In this document: positions 1 through 9,127 of the stretch, piece by piece
How positions within the stretch are numbered: position 1 is the stretch's first letter
How the letters are laid out: every line of letters starts with the position of its first letter
Source: Lachnospiraceae bacterium
GTDB taxonomy: Bacteria; Bacillota; Clostridia; Lachnospirales; Lachnospiraceae
Length of the DNA stretch: 64,000 nt
Assembly (NCBI GenBank): GCA_017440045.1
Contig: JAFSIA010000048.1
Coordinates: forward strand, 57,115 to 121,114
Direction: 5' to 3'
Position numbers and translations under genes: made by a program
Notes under the pieces: generated by a model
What the model was told of the DNA's origin: nothing
Seen by the model: only the letters and a program-made list of their open reading frames with translations
The model's database searches: none

Positions 1-200
1 ACACCTAAGCTAGCCATGGTAGCAGAAATTTTTCTTGCAATATGACCGCTCTTTCCCATTCCGGTTACTATAACTTTTCCCTTGCACTGGATTATCAAAT
101 TTAGAATATTTACAAACGTTGAGTCAAGACTATCCTTTATATTCTTTAGTGCATCGATTTCTGCTTCAAAAACACTCTTAGCTATTTCTAGTTCCTTCAT
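1..200 (-). CDS. kpsF: KpsF/GutQ-type arabinose-5-phosphate isomerase, N-terminal part (cut by window edge)
   Basis: Only the first 66 codons are in the window. They read as the start of a SIS-domain sugar isomerase, with the family segment VTGMGKSGHIARKI at about residues 47-60. Known members convert D-ribulose 5-phosphate to D-arabinose 5-phosphate; in Gram-negatives this feeds Kdo synthesis, which a Gram-positive would not need. The gene starts 12 bp after the stop of the fucokinase/GDP-sugar pyrophosphorylase fusion, so the two are surely co-transcribed. I infer a role in supplying a sugar phosphate for the surface polysaccharide. The CBS domains typical of KpsF would lie outside the window and cannot be checked. 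Confidence 0.85.
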   Translation of the reverse strand, partial: MKELEIAKSVFEAEIDALKNIKDSLDSTFVNILNLIIQCKGKVIVTGMGKSGHIARKISATMASLG

Positions 201-212
201 ATGATTTCGCTC

Positions 213-3200
213 CTAATATAAAATACTGCAATCCCAAACTTTAACACCGCAATCTAAAAATTCAGAATCAATACGCTCCTGTAACTGTTTTTTAGTAATA
301 CCTTTCTTTAGAATTACTTGTAAAAATCCGCCGCCACCAGCACCACATATTGATTTTCCATCAATTAAATCATCACATATTTCAAAGATATATTCAATAC
401 ATGTATTTGATGCACCTTTGTCCAGTAATTTTACCAACTCAAACTGTTCAGATAAATACCTGCCAAATGCATCAATATTGCCTTTGATAAGCTGATGTTT
501 CATCAACATACAAATTTCTCTTATACGCTCTACGGATTTCATAGCAATTTCATCATTTCTAATGCATTGATTCATTTCTTCTCTAAGGACATTTCTAGCC
601 AAACGTCTTTGACCTGAAAAGATTAACGCAAATCTATCATTTAGCTCATCTGCTGTTTCTCTTTTTAATTTTATATCCTCAACTACTATTTTTTGATTAG
701 TTCCCGGATATGAATAAAATAATTTTAAGCCAGGATTAAGTCCTCCCACTTGATCTTGCCAACCGCCTCCGGTCGTCATCAATTGTTCTGCTAAAAATAC
801 CTGTGAATATATAATATCATCAGTACATTCTTGATTCAATATTAATCTTATAGCCTTTATGCATGCTGCTGCTACAATACTGCTTGTACCCAATCCAGAA
901 CCCTTTGGTACATCAACAGATGTTGATAAATACAATCCTCCACCAATGCTATTACATATATCTTCAATACTTGTATCATTAACATCTAATGGAATCAATC
1001 CACTCGCCACAAGTACTGCCTTGTGCAGTGCAAAAGTATCAAATGGATTATCACACTTTCGAACATCTTCTATATCTACAAATTCTTTTCTATCATTTAA
1101 GTCAAATGATTCTAATACTATTTTTTTATCACTAAGCTTCTTTACGTTAACACAAATAGGCAACTCCCCTTTTAGTAGAAGCGCCGCATCAAGCATTGTT
1201 CCTCCGTGTTCTAAACAGTATGGTGCCGCATCAGAAGGACTTCCACAGAAATTTACCCTAACTGGCAATTTCACCTCAACGCTATCTTCAACAAAATGTG
1301 CTTTTTCTGAATTCCATTTATATTCAGACGATACTGCATTTGTTATTTCATCACGTATAACCTTATATGCCAAATCTTCAAAATGTGAAATCATATCATC
1401 CTGCTTGTTTCTCTTTGCCATATCAGAAAGTGCTAAATACAGACGCATATTTAAAGGGAATAATGATTGTTCCGCAACAGCTTTAATACAATCAAAATAT
1501 TTTTCGTCATTTATATTCAATCTGCTTTTTTCTATTGAACTATCCAAAGACAATCCTTTTTCAATAGCTTCGACAAATATATTAGCCGCTACAAGCATCT
1601 CAACTTCGTCCTGCCATTTCAATATTTTTGATGTATCTGCCATATTAAAACTTTCGTTTAAACTGTATCTCTCCTTATTCATCCATTCATAAACATCTGC
1701 TTCATCTACAAGTTCTGTTATTATTCTATATAACAATAATGCTTCTGCAATACTATCTTTCATAGTTTTCATTTTTGGATACATTTTTGCATTCCAAATA
1801 GATGGCACGCTATTGTCCCATATGTCATCAAATTTTAGATTATATTTTGTTATAACTTTTCTTAATGTAGTACCTAAAAAGCTACCATCTACTGAATCCT
1901 TTGGATTATCGTTTATTCCATATATTCTCGTAATAAAATGACCATCAAAAGTTGGAACACAGTGCAAAACTATACCTGATGGAATATTTTCATCTATCAA
2001 CTCAACATTAGAAAGAATTACCTTATCATTTACTACAACATTCTCTCCAATGATACTATCTTCTATATATGACTCTGCTGATATTTGTGATTCCTTTTTC
2101 AAATATACATTATTTCTTGCACCTATTTTATTATTACAATTTGTGTGAACACCTTCATGCCACTCCAAATATTTATATTTTCCTAACTCTTTTGTTAACA
2201 TATTAAACATTTCATGTGTGGTTCCATAATGAATATATTTCGATGGTGTCAATCTCACTAATTCAATTTTATATTGACTTATTGCATCCCATATCTCTTT
2301 TCGGCACATTGCTAGTTCATCTGAAAAAACACCCTCTGGAGTCTCATTATAAAACTGTTCCAATGTAGATTCTGATGCTAACGGATATATTATATCCGCA
2401 TAAAAGCTTAGACAGACCTTACTATTCACAAATTGCTTTAGACGCTTCTCTGAAATTTGATTATTTTCACTTATCAGTGATAATAATCCTTCCACAACCC
2501 TCTTACCAAGCCATATAGTACCTGTATCAATATCTACATTGTTGTAGGAATCTACCGCTCCCATTTCTACAAGCTTCTTTTCAGATTGCTTATGTAAAAA
2601 ATATGCTATTTCATTATTCTCTAATTTCTTTACAAAAACACCATGTTCTTTTCCTTCTGATACAGATGCTTTCATCGATAAACCAGCAGCATCACATGAT
2701 GATAAATCAATTTGTAAAGTATTAAATAACATTTCAGTATCCCCTGGCAAAACAAGAATACCTGAAGGAATTCTTCCAGGCATTCTAGATACAGATATTA
2801 ATAACTCATCAAATATTGTACTTCTTGCACCATTCGGTAAACATCTTGGAACAGGAGAAAATAATTTTCCACACGCAGAATATTGTGGAATTCTTTTACT
2901 ATCTCCACCAGAATGCATAATCAAAATTTTTAAATCTTTTATGTTATTATATCCAACAACTTTTGCCAACTCACTTAATACATTAAGAGTTGCACCTCCT
3001 GAGCCAATTCGCTCTCCATTTAAGTCAGGTATAACCATATAATTGCTTCTCATAGGCCACATTTTTCTTGCTATTCTTTTTTCTATCTGTATTTTATATG
3101 ACTCAGCTTGCTTTTCATTTGATGCAGTAATAACAATCCAATCCCAACATTGTGCCTTTTCGTTATTTATAGCATAGTCAAAATCACTCCATGCATCTTT

Positions 3201-3236
3201 GTATGACTGCGCTAAAAAATGTTCTTTACTATTCAT
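213..3236 (-). CDS. fkp: bifunctional L-fucokinase / GDP-L-fucose pyrophosphorylase-like protein (FKP)
   Basis: This 1007-residue protein has the FKP layout. The N-terminal nucleotidyltransferase carries GERIGSGGAT at residues 74-83, the middle has the pyrophosphorylase helix region, and the C-terminal half is a GHMP kinase with PVRVNFCGSPSDAA near 655, GSGLGTSS near 780 and GAGGGGF near 965. Characterised FKP enzymes phosphorylate free L-fucose at O1 and make GDP-fucose; some also take D-arabinose. Two fucosyltransferase-family genes (GT10, GT11) lie in the same locus, which fits GDP-fucose supply by salvage. The next gene, a D-arabinose-5-phosphate isomerase homologue, leaves GDP-D-arabinose open as an alternative product. 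The true substrate is inferred, not seen. Confidence 0.88.
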   Translation of the reverse strand: MNSKEHFLAQSYKDAWSDFDYAINNEKAQCWDWIVITASNEKQAESYKIQIEKRIARKMWPMRSNYMVIPDLNGERIGSGGATLNVLSELAKVVGYNNIKDLKILIMHSGGDSKRIPQYSACGKLFSPVPRCLPNGARSTIFDELLISVSRMPGRIPSGILVLPGDTEMLFNTLQIDLSSCDAAGLSMKASVSEGKEHGVFVKKLENNEIAYFLHKQSEKKLVEMGAVDSYNNVDIDTGTIWLGKRVVEGLLSLISENNQISEKRLKQFVNSKVCLSFYADIIYPLASESTLEQFYNETPEGVFSDELAMCRKEIWDAISQYKIELVRLTPSKYIHYGTTHEMFNMLTKELGKYKYLEWHEGVHTNCNNKIGARNNVYLKKESQISAESYIEDSIIGENVVVNDKVILSNVELIDENIPSGIVLHCVPTFDGHFITRIYGINDNPKDSVDGSFLGTTLRKVITKYNLKFDDIWDNSVPSIWNAKMYPKMKTMKDSIAEALLLYRIITELVDEADVYEWMNKERYSLNESFNMADTSKILKWQDEVEMLVAANIFVEAIEKGLSLDSSIEKSRLNINDEKYFDCIKAVAEQSLFPLNMRLYLALSDMAKRNKQDDMISHFEDLAYKVIRDEITNAVSSEYKWNSEKAHFVEDSVEVKLPVRVNFCGSPSDAAPYCLEHGGTMLDAALLLKGELPICVNVKKLSDKKIVLESFDLNDRKEFVDIEDVRKCDNPFDTFALHKAVLVASGLIPLDVNDTSIEDICNSIGGGLYLSTSVDVPKGSGLGTSSIVAAACIKAIRLILNQECTDDIIYSQVFLAEQLMTTGGGWQDQVGGLNPGLKLFYSYPGTNQKIVVEDIKLKRETADELNDRFALIFSGQRRLARNVLREEMNQCIRNDEIAMKSVERIREICMLMKHQLIKGNIDAFGRYLSEQFELVKLLDKGASNTCIEYIFEICDDLIDGKSICGAGGGGFLQVILKKGITKKQLQERIDSEFLDCGVKVWDCSILY

Positions 3237-3254
3237 ATTTTTTACCTCTAACCT

Positions 3255-4151
3255 TCAAATCATTTTTTTAATTCCTTTATCAAAGCTTATAACAGGTTTC
3301 CAATCTAATGCTTTCTTTATCTTAGTTATATCTGGTTGTAAATTTATTGGACCATTCTCTCCATATGGAATTGCTCCGTATTTAACAATGCTTTTACTAT
3401 TAGTATATTTTTTAATTTCCTCAACAAATAATTTCAATTGCCTTGAATTACCTGATGCCAAATTATAAGCTCCATTTTCACAATCAATATCTAAAAATTT
3501 TATCAGCGCCTCAACAATGTCATCTATATATATATAATCCCAATTCTGAGTGCATTCCGTCATATCTATAGTTTCATTTTTTTGCATCTTATCAATGCAT
3601 GTCATAATCAATGATTTTTCGTAATCATAAGGACCATACGCACTAAATATTCTCGGCCAATAAAACTTTATATTCTTTTCAGACGCAAGTTTTAGAATTG
3701 TTAAATAAGTAGCATATTTTGATTTTCCATATTCTGTAAGTGGATTACATGGATATGCTTCATCAACAGCACCATTAAATTTCCCATATTCAGCCTGAGA
3801 TCCTATACCTATGAATTTTTTTACATTGAGACTTAATGCAACTTCAAACGCATCTATGGCAGCTTGATAATTTTTCTCTTGCATAACCTTATCATCACGA
3901 TAAGGAGCTCTAGCACCTTCCCACGCTAAATGGTAAAATGCATAAATATCGCCAGAAATATAATTTGTAATATCTTTGGTATTACTCAATTCAACTTCCA
4001 ATATTACCATATTACTATGTTTTTGCAAGCGTGCTATATTCTTAGAATTTGGTCGAACCACTGCATAGACTTTATAATTATTTTGCAAGAGTTTCTTTAT
4101 CAAATGAATACCTATGAAACTTGTTGCTCCTGTTACTACTACATTTTTCAT
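3255..4151 (-). CDS. NAD(P)-dependent sugar epimerase/reductase (extended SDR)
   Basis: A 298-residue extended short-chain dehydrogenase with the N-terminal Rossmann motif TGATSFIG and the catalytic YGKSK (YxxxK) around residues 144-148. It resembles the RfbJ/abequose-synthase group of nucleotide-sugar 4-ketoreductases. It follows the transketolase C-half with a 1-bp gap and ends 18 bp before fkp. In this context I infer that it reduces the keto group of the CDP-dideoxy sugar, possibly after a branch has been added. A C3/C5 epimerase or a reductase acting on the GDP-sugar is also possible. Confidence 0.75.
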   Translation of the reverse strand: MKNVVVTGATSFIGIHLIKKLLQNNYKVYAVVRPNSKNIARLQKHSNMVILEVELSNTKDITNYISGDIYAFYHLAWEGARAPYRDDKVMQEKNYQAAIDAFEVALSLNVKKFIGIGSQAEYGKFNGAVDEAYPCNPLTEYGKSKYATYLTILKLASEKNIKFYWPRIFSAYGPYDYEKSLIMTCIDKMQKNETIDMTECTQNWDYIYIDDIVEALIKFLDIDCENGAYNLASGNSRQLKLFVEEIKKYTNSKSIVKYGAIPYGENGPINLQPDITKIKKALDWKPVISFDKGIKKMI

Positions 4152-4152
4152 A

Positions 4153-5070
4153 TTATAAATAATCCTTTATTTTTTCTTTTATTGCCGATGCCGATAATCC
4201 ATAGTATTCTCTTAAAAAATCTTGACTACCTACTATAGATGTATATACATCCTCAAGTCCCATCCTAACAAGAACAGCTTTGTTTGAACTCATACCTGAA
4301 AGAACTTCCGATATTGCGCCTCCCAAACCACCAATATTATTATGTTCCTCTAATGATATAATAGTCTCATACTGTTTTGCTATATTTTTTATTGAATCTT
4401 CATCTAGTGGTTTAATTGATATAACATTATATAAACCTACGTTAATATCATAAGATTTTAATTCTTCAACTGCCTTCTTTGCTTCTCCTAATACTGAGCC
4501 AGTACTAATAATTGCAATTTTGTCACCCTTATATAGTTCCATAACTTTATGAACTGAATAGTTACCATAATCTGCATGTATTCTAGGTTCTCTACCCTTA
4601 CCAAGTCGTATATAACATGGACCTTGTATACTATTAACATATTTAATAACTTCTACAGCTTCATCAGGATCAGCTGGTGAAAAAACTTTCATATTAGGCA
4701 ACGCACGCATAATCGCAATATCTTCAGTTGCATGATGACTCATCCCTAACTGTCCATATGCGAAGCCTCCACCAACTACGATAATCTTTACATTTGCATT
4801 ATGATAACATATATCATTCCTAATTTGTTCTAAGCATCTTAAAGTTGGAAAATTTCCTATCGAATAGGTATAAACAGTATTATTTTCTAACGCCATTCCT
4901 GCAGCAACTGCAGTCATATTTTGCTCGCTAATTCCGGCATTTATAAACCTATTAGGATATGTAATGGCAAAATTATCCAGAACTCCAAATCCCAAATCAC
5001 CTGTGAGCAAATATATATTCTCATCTATTTCAGCTAATTTTTCCAATTGTGCTATTACTGAATTTCTCAT
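4153..5070 (-). CDS. transketolase, C-terminal (pyrimidine-binding and C-terminal domain) subunit
   Basis: This half carries the pyrimidine-binding domain, with the catalytic glutamate in GISEQNM (E49 from the chosen start), followed by the transketolase C-terminal domain. An upstream in-frame ATG at 5112 exists, but I choose 5070: it has GGAGG 9 bp upstream and sits 1 bp after the stop of the N-half, as in other split transketolases. Together the halves form a TPP-dependent two-carbon transferase. Their position between rfbH and a sugar reductase suggests a dedicated sugar-nucleotide role rather than central metabolism. Confidence 0.88.
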   Translation of the reverse strand: MRNSVIAQLEKLAEIDENIYLLTGDLGFGVLDNFAITYPNRFINAGISEQNMTAVAAGMALENNTVYTYSIGNFPTLRCLEQIRNDICYHNANVKIIVVGGGFAYGQLGMSHHATEDIAIMRALPNMKVFSPADPDEAVEVIKYVNSIQGPCYIRLGKGREPRIHADYGNYSVHKVMELYKGDKIAIISTGSVLGEAKKAVEELKSYDINVGLYNVISIKPLDEDSIKNIAKQYETIISLEEHNNIGGLGGAISEVLSGMSSNKAVLVRMGLEDVYTSIVGSQDFLREYYGLSASAIKEKIKDYL

Positions 5071-5071
5071 A

Positions 5072-5875
5072 CTAATTTGCCTCCAGTTCCTGTTTTGCCT
5101 TAATGTAATCATCTCCTTGAGGATCTCTATAATGCCATAATAAATTATTTTCCATAAAAGATATACCTTTACCTTTTACAGTATTTGCTATTATTATGTT
5201 AGGTTTATTCTGAACACGTTTATCAAATGCTTCTCTTAATTGTTCATGGTTATTTCCATCCTCAACATCTATAACATTCCATCCAAACGCTTTCCACTTG
5301 TCACTTAGGTCTCCAAGTGCCATTACTTCTTCACAGTCACCCATAGCTTGCATTTTATTATGATCTACAATCACTGTAAAATTGTCAAGTTTATATCTAT
5401 TTGCAAGTAATGCCATTTCCCAAATTGAGCCCTCCTCACATTCACCATCTCCTATAATGGTATAAATATGATAGGTATCATTTTTTAGCTTTGCTGACAA
5501 CGCCATTCCACACGCAACTCCTGCACCATGTCCCAAACTACCTGTTGATAATTCCACACCTGGTACACCTTTACTTGAAACATGTCCGGAATATACACTT
5601 CCATCGGTATAGTATTTTTGCAACTCTGCTTTCGGAATAAAACCACACTCAGCTAAAGCTGTATATATTGCTATCCCTGCATGTCCTTTGCTCAGAACGA
5701 TTCTATCTCTATCATACATACTTGGATTATCAGGATTCACATTCATAATATCTGAATATAAAACTGCAACAATATCTATCACAGATAACACCGCTCCAAT
5801 ATGAGATGCATGTGATTTATTTACCATATCTATTGCATCTTTGCGCATATTTAATGCTAATTCCTTACTATCCAT
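5072..5875 (-). CDS. transketolase, N-terminal (thiamine-diphosphate binding) subunit
   Basis: A 267-residue protein equal to the PP-binding half of transketolase. It has the Mg/TPP motif GDG at 142-144 followed by N173 (in DHNK), and conserved substrate histidines in SKGHAG and GSLGHG. It begins 10 bp after rfbH ends and overlaps only the untranslated leader of the partner half. Split transketolases occur widely in Firmicutes, but placement inside a CDP-sugar operon is distinctive. It may transfer a glycolaldehyde unit to a keto-sugar nucleotide (inference) or adjust pentose/heptose phosphate supply. Confidence 0.9.
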   Translation of the reverse strand: MDSKELALNMRKDAIDMVNKSHASHIGAVLSVIDIVAVLYSDIMNVNPDNPSMYDRDRIVLSKGHAGIAIYTALAECGFIPKAELQKYYTDGSVYSGHVSSKGVPGVELSTGSLGHGAGVACGMALSAKLKNDTYHIYTIIGDGECEEGSIWEMALLANRYKLDNFTVIVDHNKMQAMGDCEEVMALGDLSDKWKAFGWNVIDVEDGNNHEQLREAFDKRVQNKPNIIIANTVKGKGISFMENNLLWHYRDPQGDDYIKAKQELEAN

Positions 5876-5885
5876 AATGCACCCC

Positions 5886-7232
5886 TTACTGATTAACTGC
5901 CTCTATAATAACCTTAGCCATATAATCAATCATCTCATCAGTCATACCTGGATATACACCTACCCAGAAAGTATTATTCATAACAAACTCTGTGTTCTCC
6001 AATGTACCTGCTACTCTATATGCATCCGTATCTCTAATATCATCAAAACAAGGATGCTTTATGAGATTACCGCTAAACAATAAACGTGTCTGAACGTTAT
6101 GTTCTTCGATATACTTTGTCACATTATTTCTTTCTATTCCAGTCTCTGGTCTAACTGAAACAAGGAAACCAAACCATGATGGCTCACTATTCTCAGCTGG
6201 TTCAGGAAGAATGATTCTATCTTCTATTACTTCTAATGCCTTACGAAGTCTATCCCAGTTATGACGTCTTCTCTCAATAAATGAAGGGAACTTCTTTAAC
6301 TGCTCCACTCCCACTGCTGCCTGTAAATCTGTAACCTTTAAATTATATCCAAAATGACTATATACATATTTGTGATCATAACCTTGTGGTAACAAACCAA
6401 ACTGACCATCATATCTATGCTTGCAGAAGTTATCCTGTCCTGATGGGCATATACAATCACGTCCCCAATCACGATATGAAAGGATTAACTTATTAAGCTT
6501 AGGATCATTTGTATATACACAGCCACCTTCTCCCATAGTCATATGATGAGGTGGATAGAAGCTGCTAGTTCCTATATCTCCCCATGTTCCTGTGAATTTT
6601 GTTTCACCATTTATAGTGTATTTTGTTCCCAAGGCATCACAATTATCTTCTACCAACCATAAATTGTGCTTATCACAGAATGCCTTTACAGCTGTCAAAT
6701 CAAATGGATTTCCTAATGTGTGCGCAATCATTACTGCCTTTGTCTTATCAGATAAAGCTTCCTCTAATTTAGTAATATCAATATTGTACTGTGGCACTGT
6801 CACATCAACAAAAACTGGTACTGCACCATACTGTAATATTGGCGTCACTGTTGTAGGGAAACCACATGCAACTGTAATCACTTGGTCTCCACGCTTAATC
6901 TGTCTATCCCCTAATTCCGGTGCTGTCAAAACAGAAAATGCGATGAGATTAGCAGATGAACCACTATTCACTAAGTGGGCAAATTTTACTCCTATCCACT
7001 CGGCAAACTCCTTCTCAAACTGATCAGAAAATCTTCCAGTTGTTAACCAAAAATCAAGCATAGCGTCAGTCAAGCTCTGCATTTCCTTTTCATCATATAC
7101 TCTTGCCGCGTATGTGATTCTATCTCCTTCTTTGTATGGAGTTTTCTTCTCCTTAAAATCATGATAATAATCAGCTACTAATGCCTTTATCTGTTCTCTT
7201 GCCTCTGCTTCATTATTCCAATTTGTCATCAC
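5886..7232 (-). CDS. rfbH: CDP-4-keto-6-deoxy-D-glucose 3-dehydrase (E1, RfbH/DdhC)
   Basis: A 448-residue PMP-dependent dehydrase of the DegT/aminotransferase fold. The usual Schiff-base lysine is replaced by histidine (PPHHMTMGEGG, H229/H230), the hallmark of this family. Cysteines C260, C262 and C270 give the C-x-C-x7-C part of the 2Fe-2S site, with C198 as the likely fourth ligand. It removes the C3 hydroxyl from CDP-4-keto-6-deoxyglucose with electrons from a reductase (E3). It lies directly downstream of rfbG with no gap. No E3 gene is seen in the window, so electrons must come from elsewhere. Confidence 0.95.
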   Translation of the reverse strand: MMTNWNNEAEAREQIKALVADYYHDFKEKKTPYKEGDRITYAARVYDEKEMQSLTDAMLDFWLTTGRFSDQFEKEFAEWIGVKFAHLVNSGSSANLIAFSVLTAPELGDRQIKRGDQVITVACGFPTTVTPILQYGAVPVFVDVTVPQYNIDITKLEEALSDKTKAVMIAHTLGNPFDLTAVKAFCDKHNLWLVEDNCDALGTKYTINGETKFTGTWGDIGTSSFYPPHHMTMGEGGCVYTNDPKLNKLILSYRDWGRDCICPSGQDNFCKHRYDGQFGLLPQGYDHKYVYSHFGYNLKVTDLQAAVGVEQLKKFPSFIERRRHNWDRLRKALEVIEDRIILPEPAENSEPSWFGFLVSVRPETGIERNNVTKYIEEHNVQTRLLFSGNLIKHPCFDDIRDTDAYRVAGTLENTEFVMNNTFWVGVYPGMTDEMIDYMAKVIIEAVNQ

Positions 7233-8288
7233 TTAGTCCTCCAAAAAATCTTTAATCTCTTTATCCATTTCTTCAGGGATATTTCCTCCTGAAAGCCATA
7301 CTTTACTAAATCTACATGTCATATCCATACATTCATCAATATGCCAGCGTGGCTGCCAGCCAAATGTAGCCTTAACCTTGCTACAATCAAGTTTTAAGAA
7401 ATTTGCTTCGTGAGGAGCATTTTTCTCAGCAATGTTTTCCCACACTGCACCTTCTCCCCAATATTTACAAAACATATCTACAAGTGCACCTGTAGTAACA
7501 CAATCACATTCATCTGGTCCTACATTATAATAATCTGCATATTTGATATCTTCATACTGTCTTGCTGCAATCATAAGATATGCTGCCAAAGGCTCTAACA
7601 CATGCTGATATGGTCTGGTAGAGTAAGGATTTCTAACTATAATTTTTTCTTTCTTTTCCATTGCTCTGACACAATCCGGAATGATTCTATCATTAGCAAA
7701 ATCACCACCACCAATTACATTACCTGCTCTTGCTGTAGATACTGCGACGCTTCCATCAGTAAAGAAGCTATTCTTATAACTATGTGTAACCAATTCCGAG
7801 CAGCTCTTACTATTCGAATATGGGTCGAATCCATCTAATGGCTCATTTTCTCTATATCCCCAACACCACTCGTTGTTCTGATATACCTTATCTGTTGTTA
7901 CATTCAGTACACTCTTTACACAATCATACATACGAACACACTCTAACAAATTTACAGTTCCCATTACATTTGTCTCGTATGTGTATCTAGGGTCTTTGTA
8001 ACTGTCTCTAACAATTGGCTGTGCTGCAAGATGTAATACAATCTCCGGTTTAGACACTTCAAAAGCTTTCTTTAACGCTTCCAAATCTCTAATATCACCA
8101 ATTATGCTAGTCATCTTATCTTCTAGCTCAGCTAATGCAAATAAATTAGGTGTAGTAGGAGCTTCTAAGCTATAACCTGTAACAATAGCACCTGCGTTTA
8201 CAAGCATTCTACAAAGCCATGTACCTTTAAAACCAGTATGACCTGTCACTAAGACTTTCTTACCTTTATAAAATGAAATATCAAACAT
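7233..8288 (-). CDS. rfbG: CDP-glucose 4,6-dehydratase
   Basis: A 351-residue extended SDR with TGHTGFKGTW at the N-terminus (residues 16-25) and the active-site YSNSK. Family members convert CDP-glucose to CDP-4-keto-6-deoxyglucose. The gene starts 14 bp after rfbF and abuts rfbH exactly, so the three form a compact pathway block. The block reads more GC-rich than the glycosyltransferase genes upstream in the operon, which fits a conserved cassette joined to a variable assembly region. Confidence 0.95.
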   Translation of the reverse strand: MFDISFYKGKKVLVTGHTGFKGTWLCRMLVNAGAIVTGYSLEAPTTPNLFALAELEDKMTSIIGDIRDLEALKKAFEVSKPEIVLHLAAQPIVRDSYKDPRYTYETNVMGTVNLLECVRMYDCVKSVLNVTTDKVYQNNEWCWGYRENEPLDGFDPYSNSKSCSELVTHSYKNSFFTDGSVAVSTARAGNVIGGGDFANDRIIPDCVRAMEKKEKIIVRNPYSTRPYQHVLEPLAAYLMIAARQYEDIKYADYYNVGPDECDCVTTGALVDMFCKYWGEGAVWENIAEKNAPHEANFLKLDCSKVKATFGWQPRWHIDECMDMTCRFSKVWLSGGNIPEEMDKEIKDFLED

Positions 8289-8302
8289 TCTTATCCTCCT
8301 AG

Positions 8303-9085
8303 CTAGTCATTCCACTTTTTCCATGGTGCTGTTCCAGTTTGCAGATATTTTTCTAGCATATCCATCTCTCTCTTATTATCCATACACTGCCAGAAGCCTT
8401 TATGCATATATGACATAAGCTCTCCTTTAGCCGCTAATACCTCGAGAGGTTCTCTCTCAAACACTGTTTTATCTCCCTCTATATAATCAAATATTTCTGG
8501 ATTTAAAACCATATAACCAGCATTAATAGGCGCTCCATCTGATATATTTTTCTCTCTAAAAGATTTTACTGCATTATCTCCACTTATATCAAGCACACCC
8601 TTCTGTTGTTCAAGCATAACAGCTGTCAATGTTGCAATCTTTCCATGTGACTTATGAAACTCAACAAGCTGGTCCATATTAACATCACACACTCCATCTC
8701 CATATGTCATAAAAAATGATTCATTACCAACATATTTCTGAATACGTTTTATACGTCCACCTGTCATCGTATGAAGCCCTGTATCTACAACAGTAACTTT
8801 CCATGGTTCACAATGTTGCTCATGAATAGTCATTTCATTTTTTCCATTTGTGTAATCAAATGTAATATCACTATTATGTAAGAAATAATCAGCGAACCAT
8901 TCCTTTATAACATTTTGTTTGTAACCTGCACATATTATAAACTCATTATGACCGTAATATGAATACTCCTTCATAATATGCCATAAAATTGGTCTTCCCC
9001 CAATTTCGACCATAGGCTTTGGCTTAAATTGTGACTCCTCTGAGATTCTTGTACCGAATCCGCCTGCTAATATTACAACTTTCAT
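8303..9085 (-). CDS. rfbF: glucose-1-phosphate cytidylyltransferase
   Basis: A 260-residue nucleotidyltransferase with the N-terminal signature LAGGFGTRISEE and KPKPMVEIGG, and GDGV as the metal site around residue 110. It makes CDP-glucose from CTP and glucose 1-phosphate, the first step of the CDP-3,6-dideoxyhexose pathway. The start at 9085 is preceded by an AAGGAT-like site. A 42-bp gap separates it from the GT11 gene; the gap holds an imperfect ATCT...AGAT dyad that could be a weak hairpin. Confidence 0.95.
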   Translation of the reverse strand: MKVVILAGGFGTRISEESQFKPKPMVEIGGRPILWHIMKEYSYYGHNEFIICAGYKQNVIKEWFADYFLHNSDITFDYTNGKNEMTIHEQHCEPWKVTVVDTGLHTMTGGRIKRIQKYVGNESFFMTYGDGVCDVNMDQLVEFHKSHGKIATLTAVMLEQQKGVLDISGDNAVKSFREKNISDGAPINAGYMVLNPEIFDYIEGDKTVFEREPLEVLAAKGELMSYMHKGFWQCMDNKREMDMLEKYLQTGTAPWKKWND

Positions 9086-9127
9086 ACATATCCTTCATCT
9101 ACTGTTGTAGCAGATGGTCTCCTTTCC

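Noticed and set aside
859-1692. 277-codon plus-strand open frame
   Set aside because: It lies fully inside the FKP gene on the other strand, has no ribosome site and has low-complexity Ser/Leu composition.
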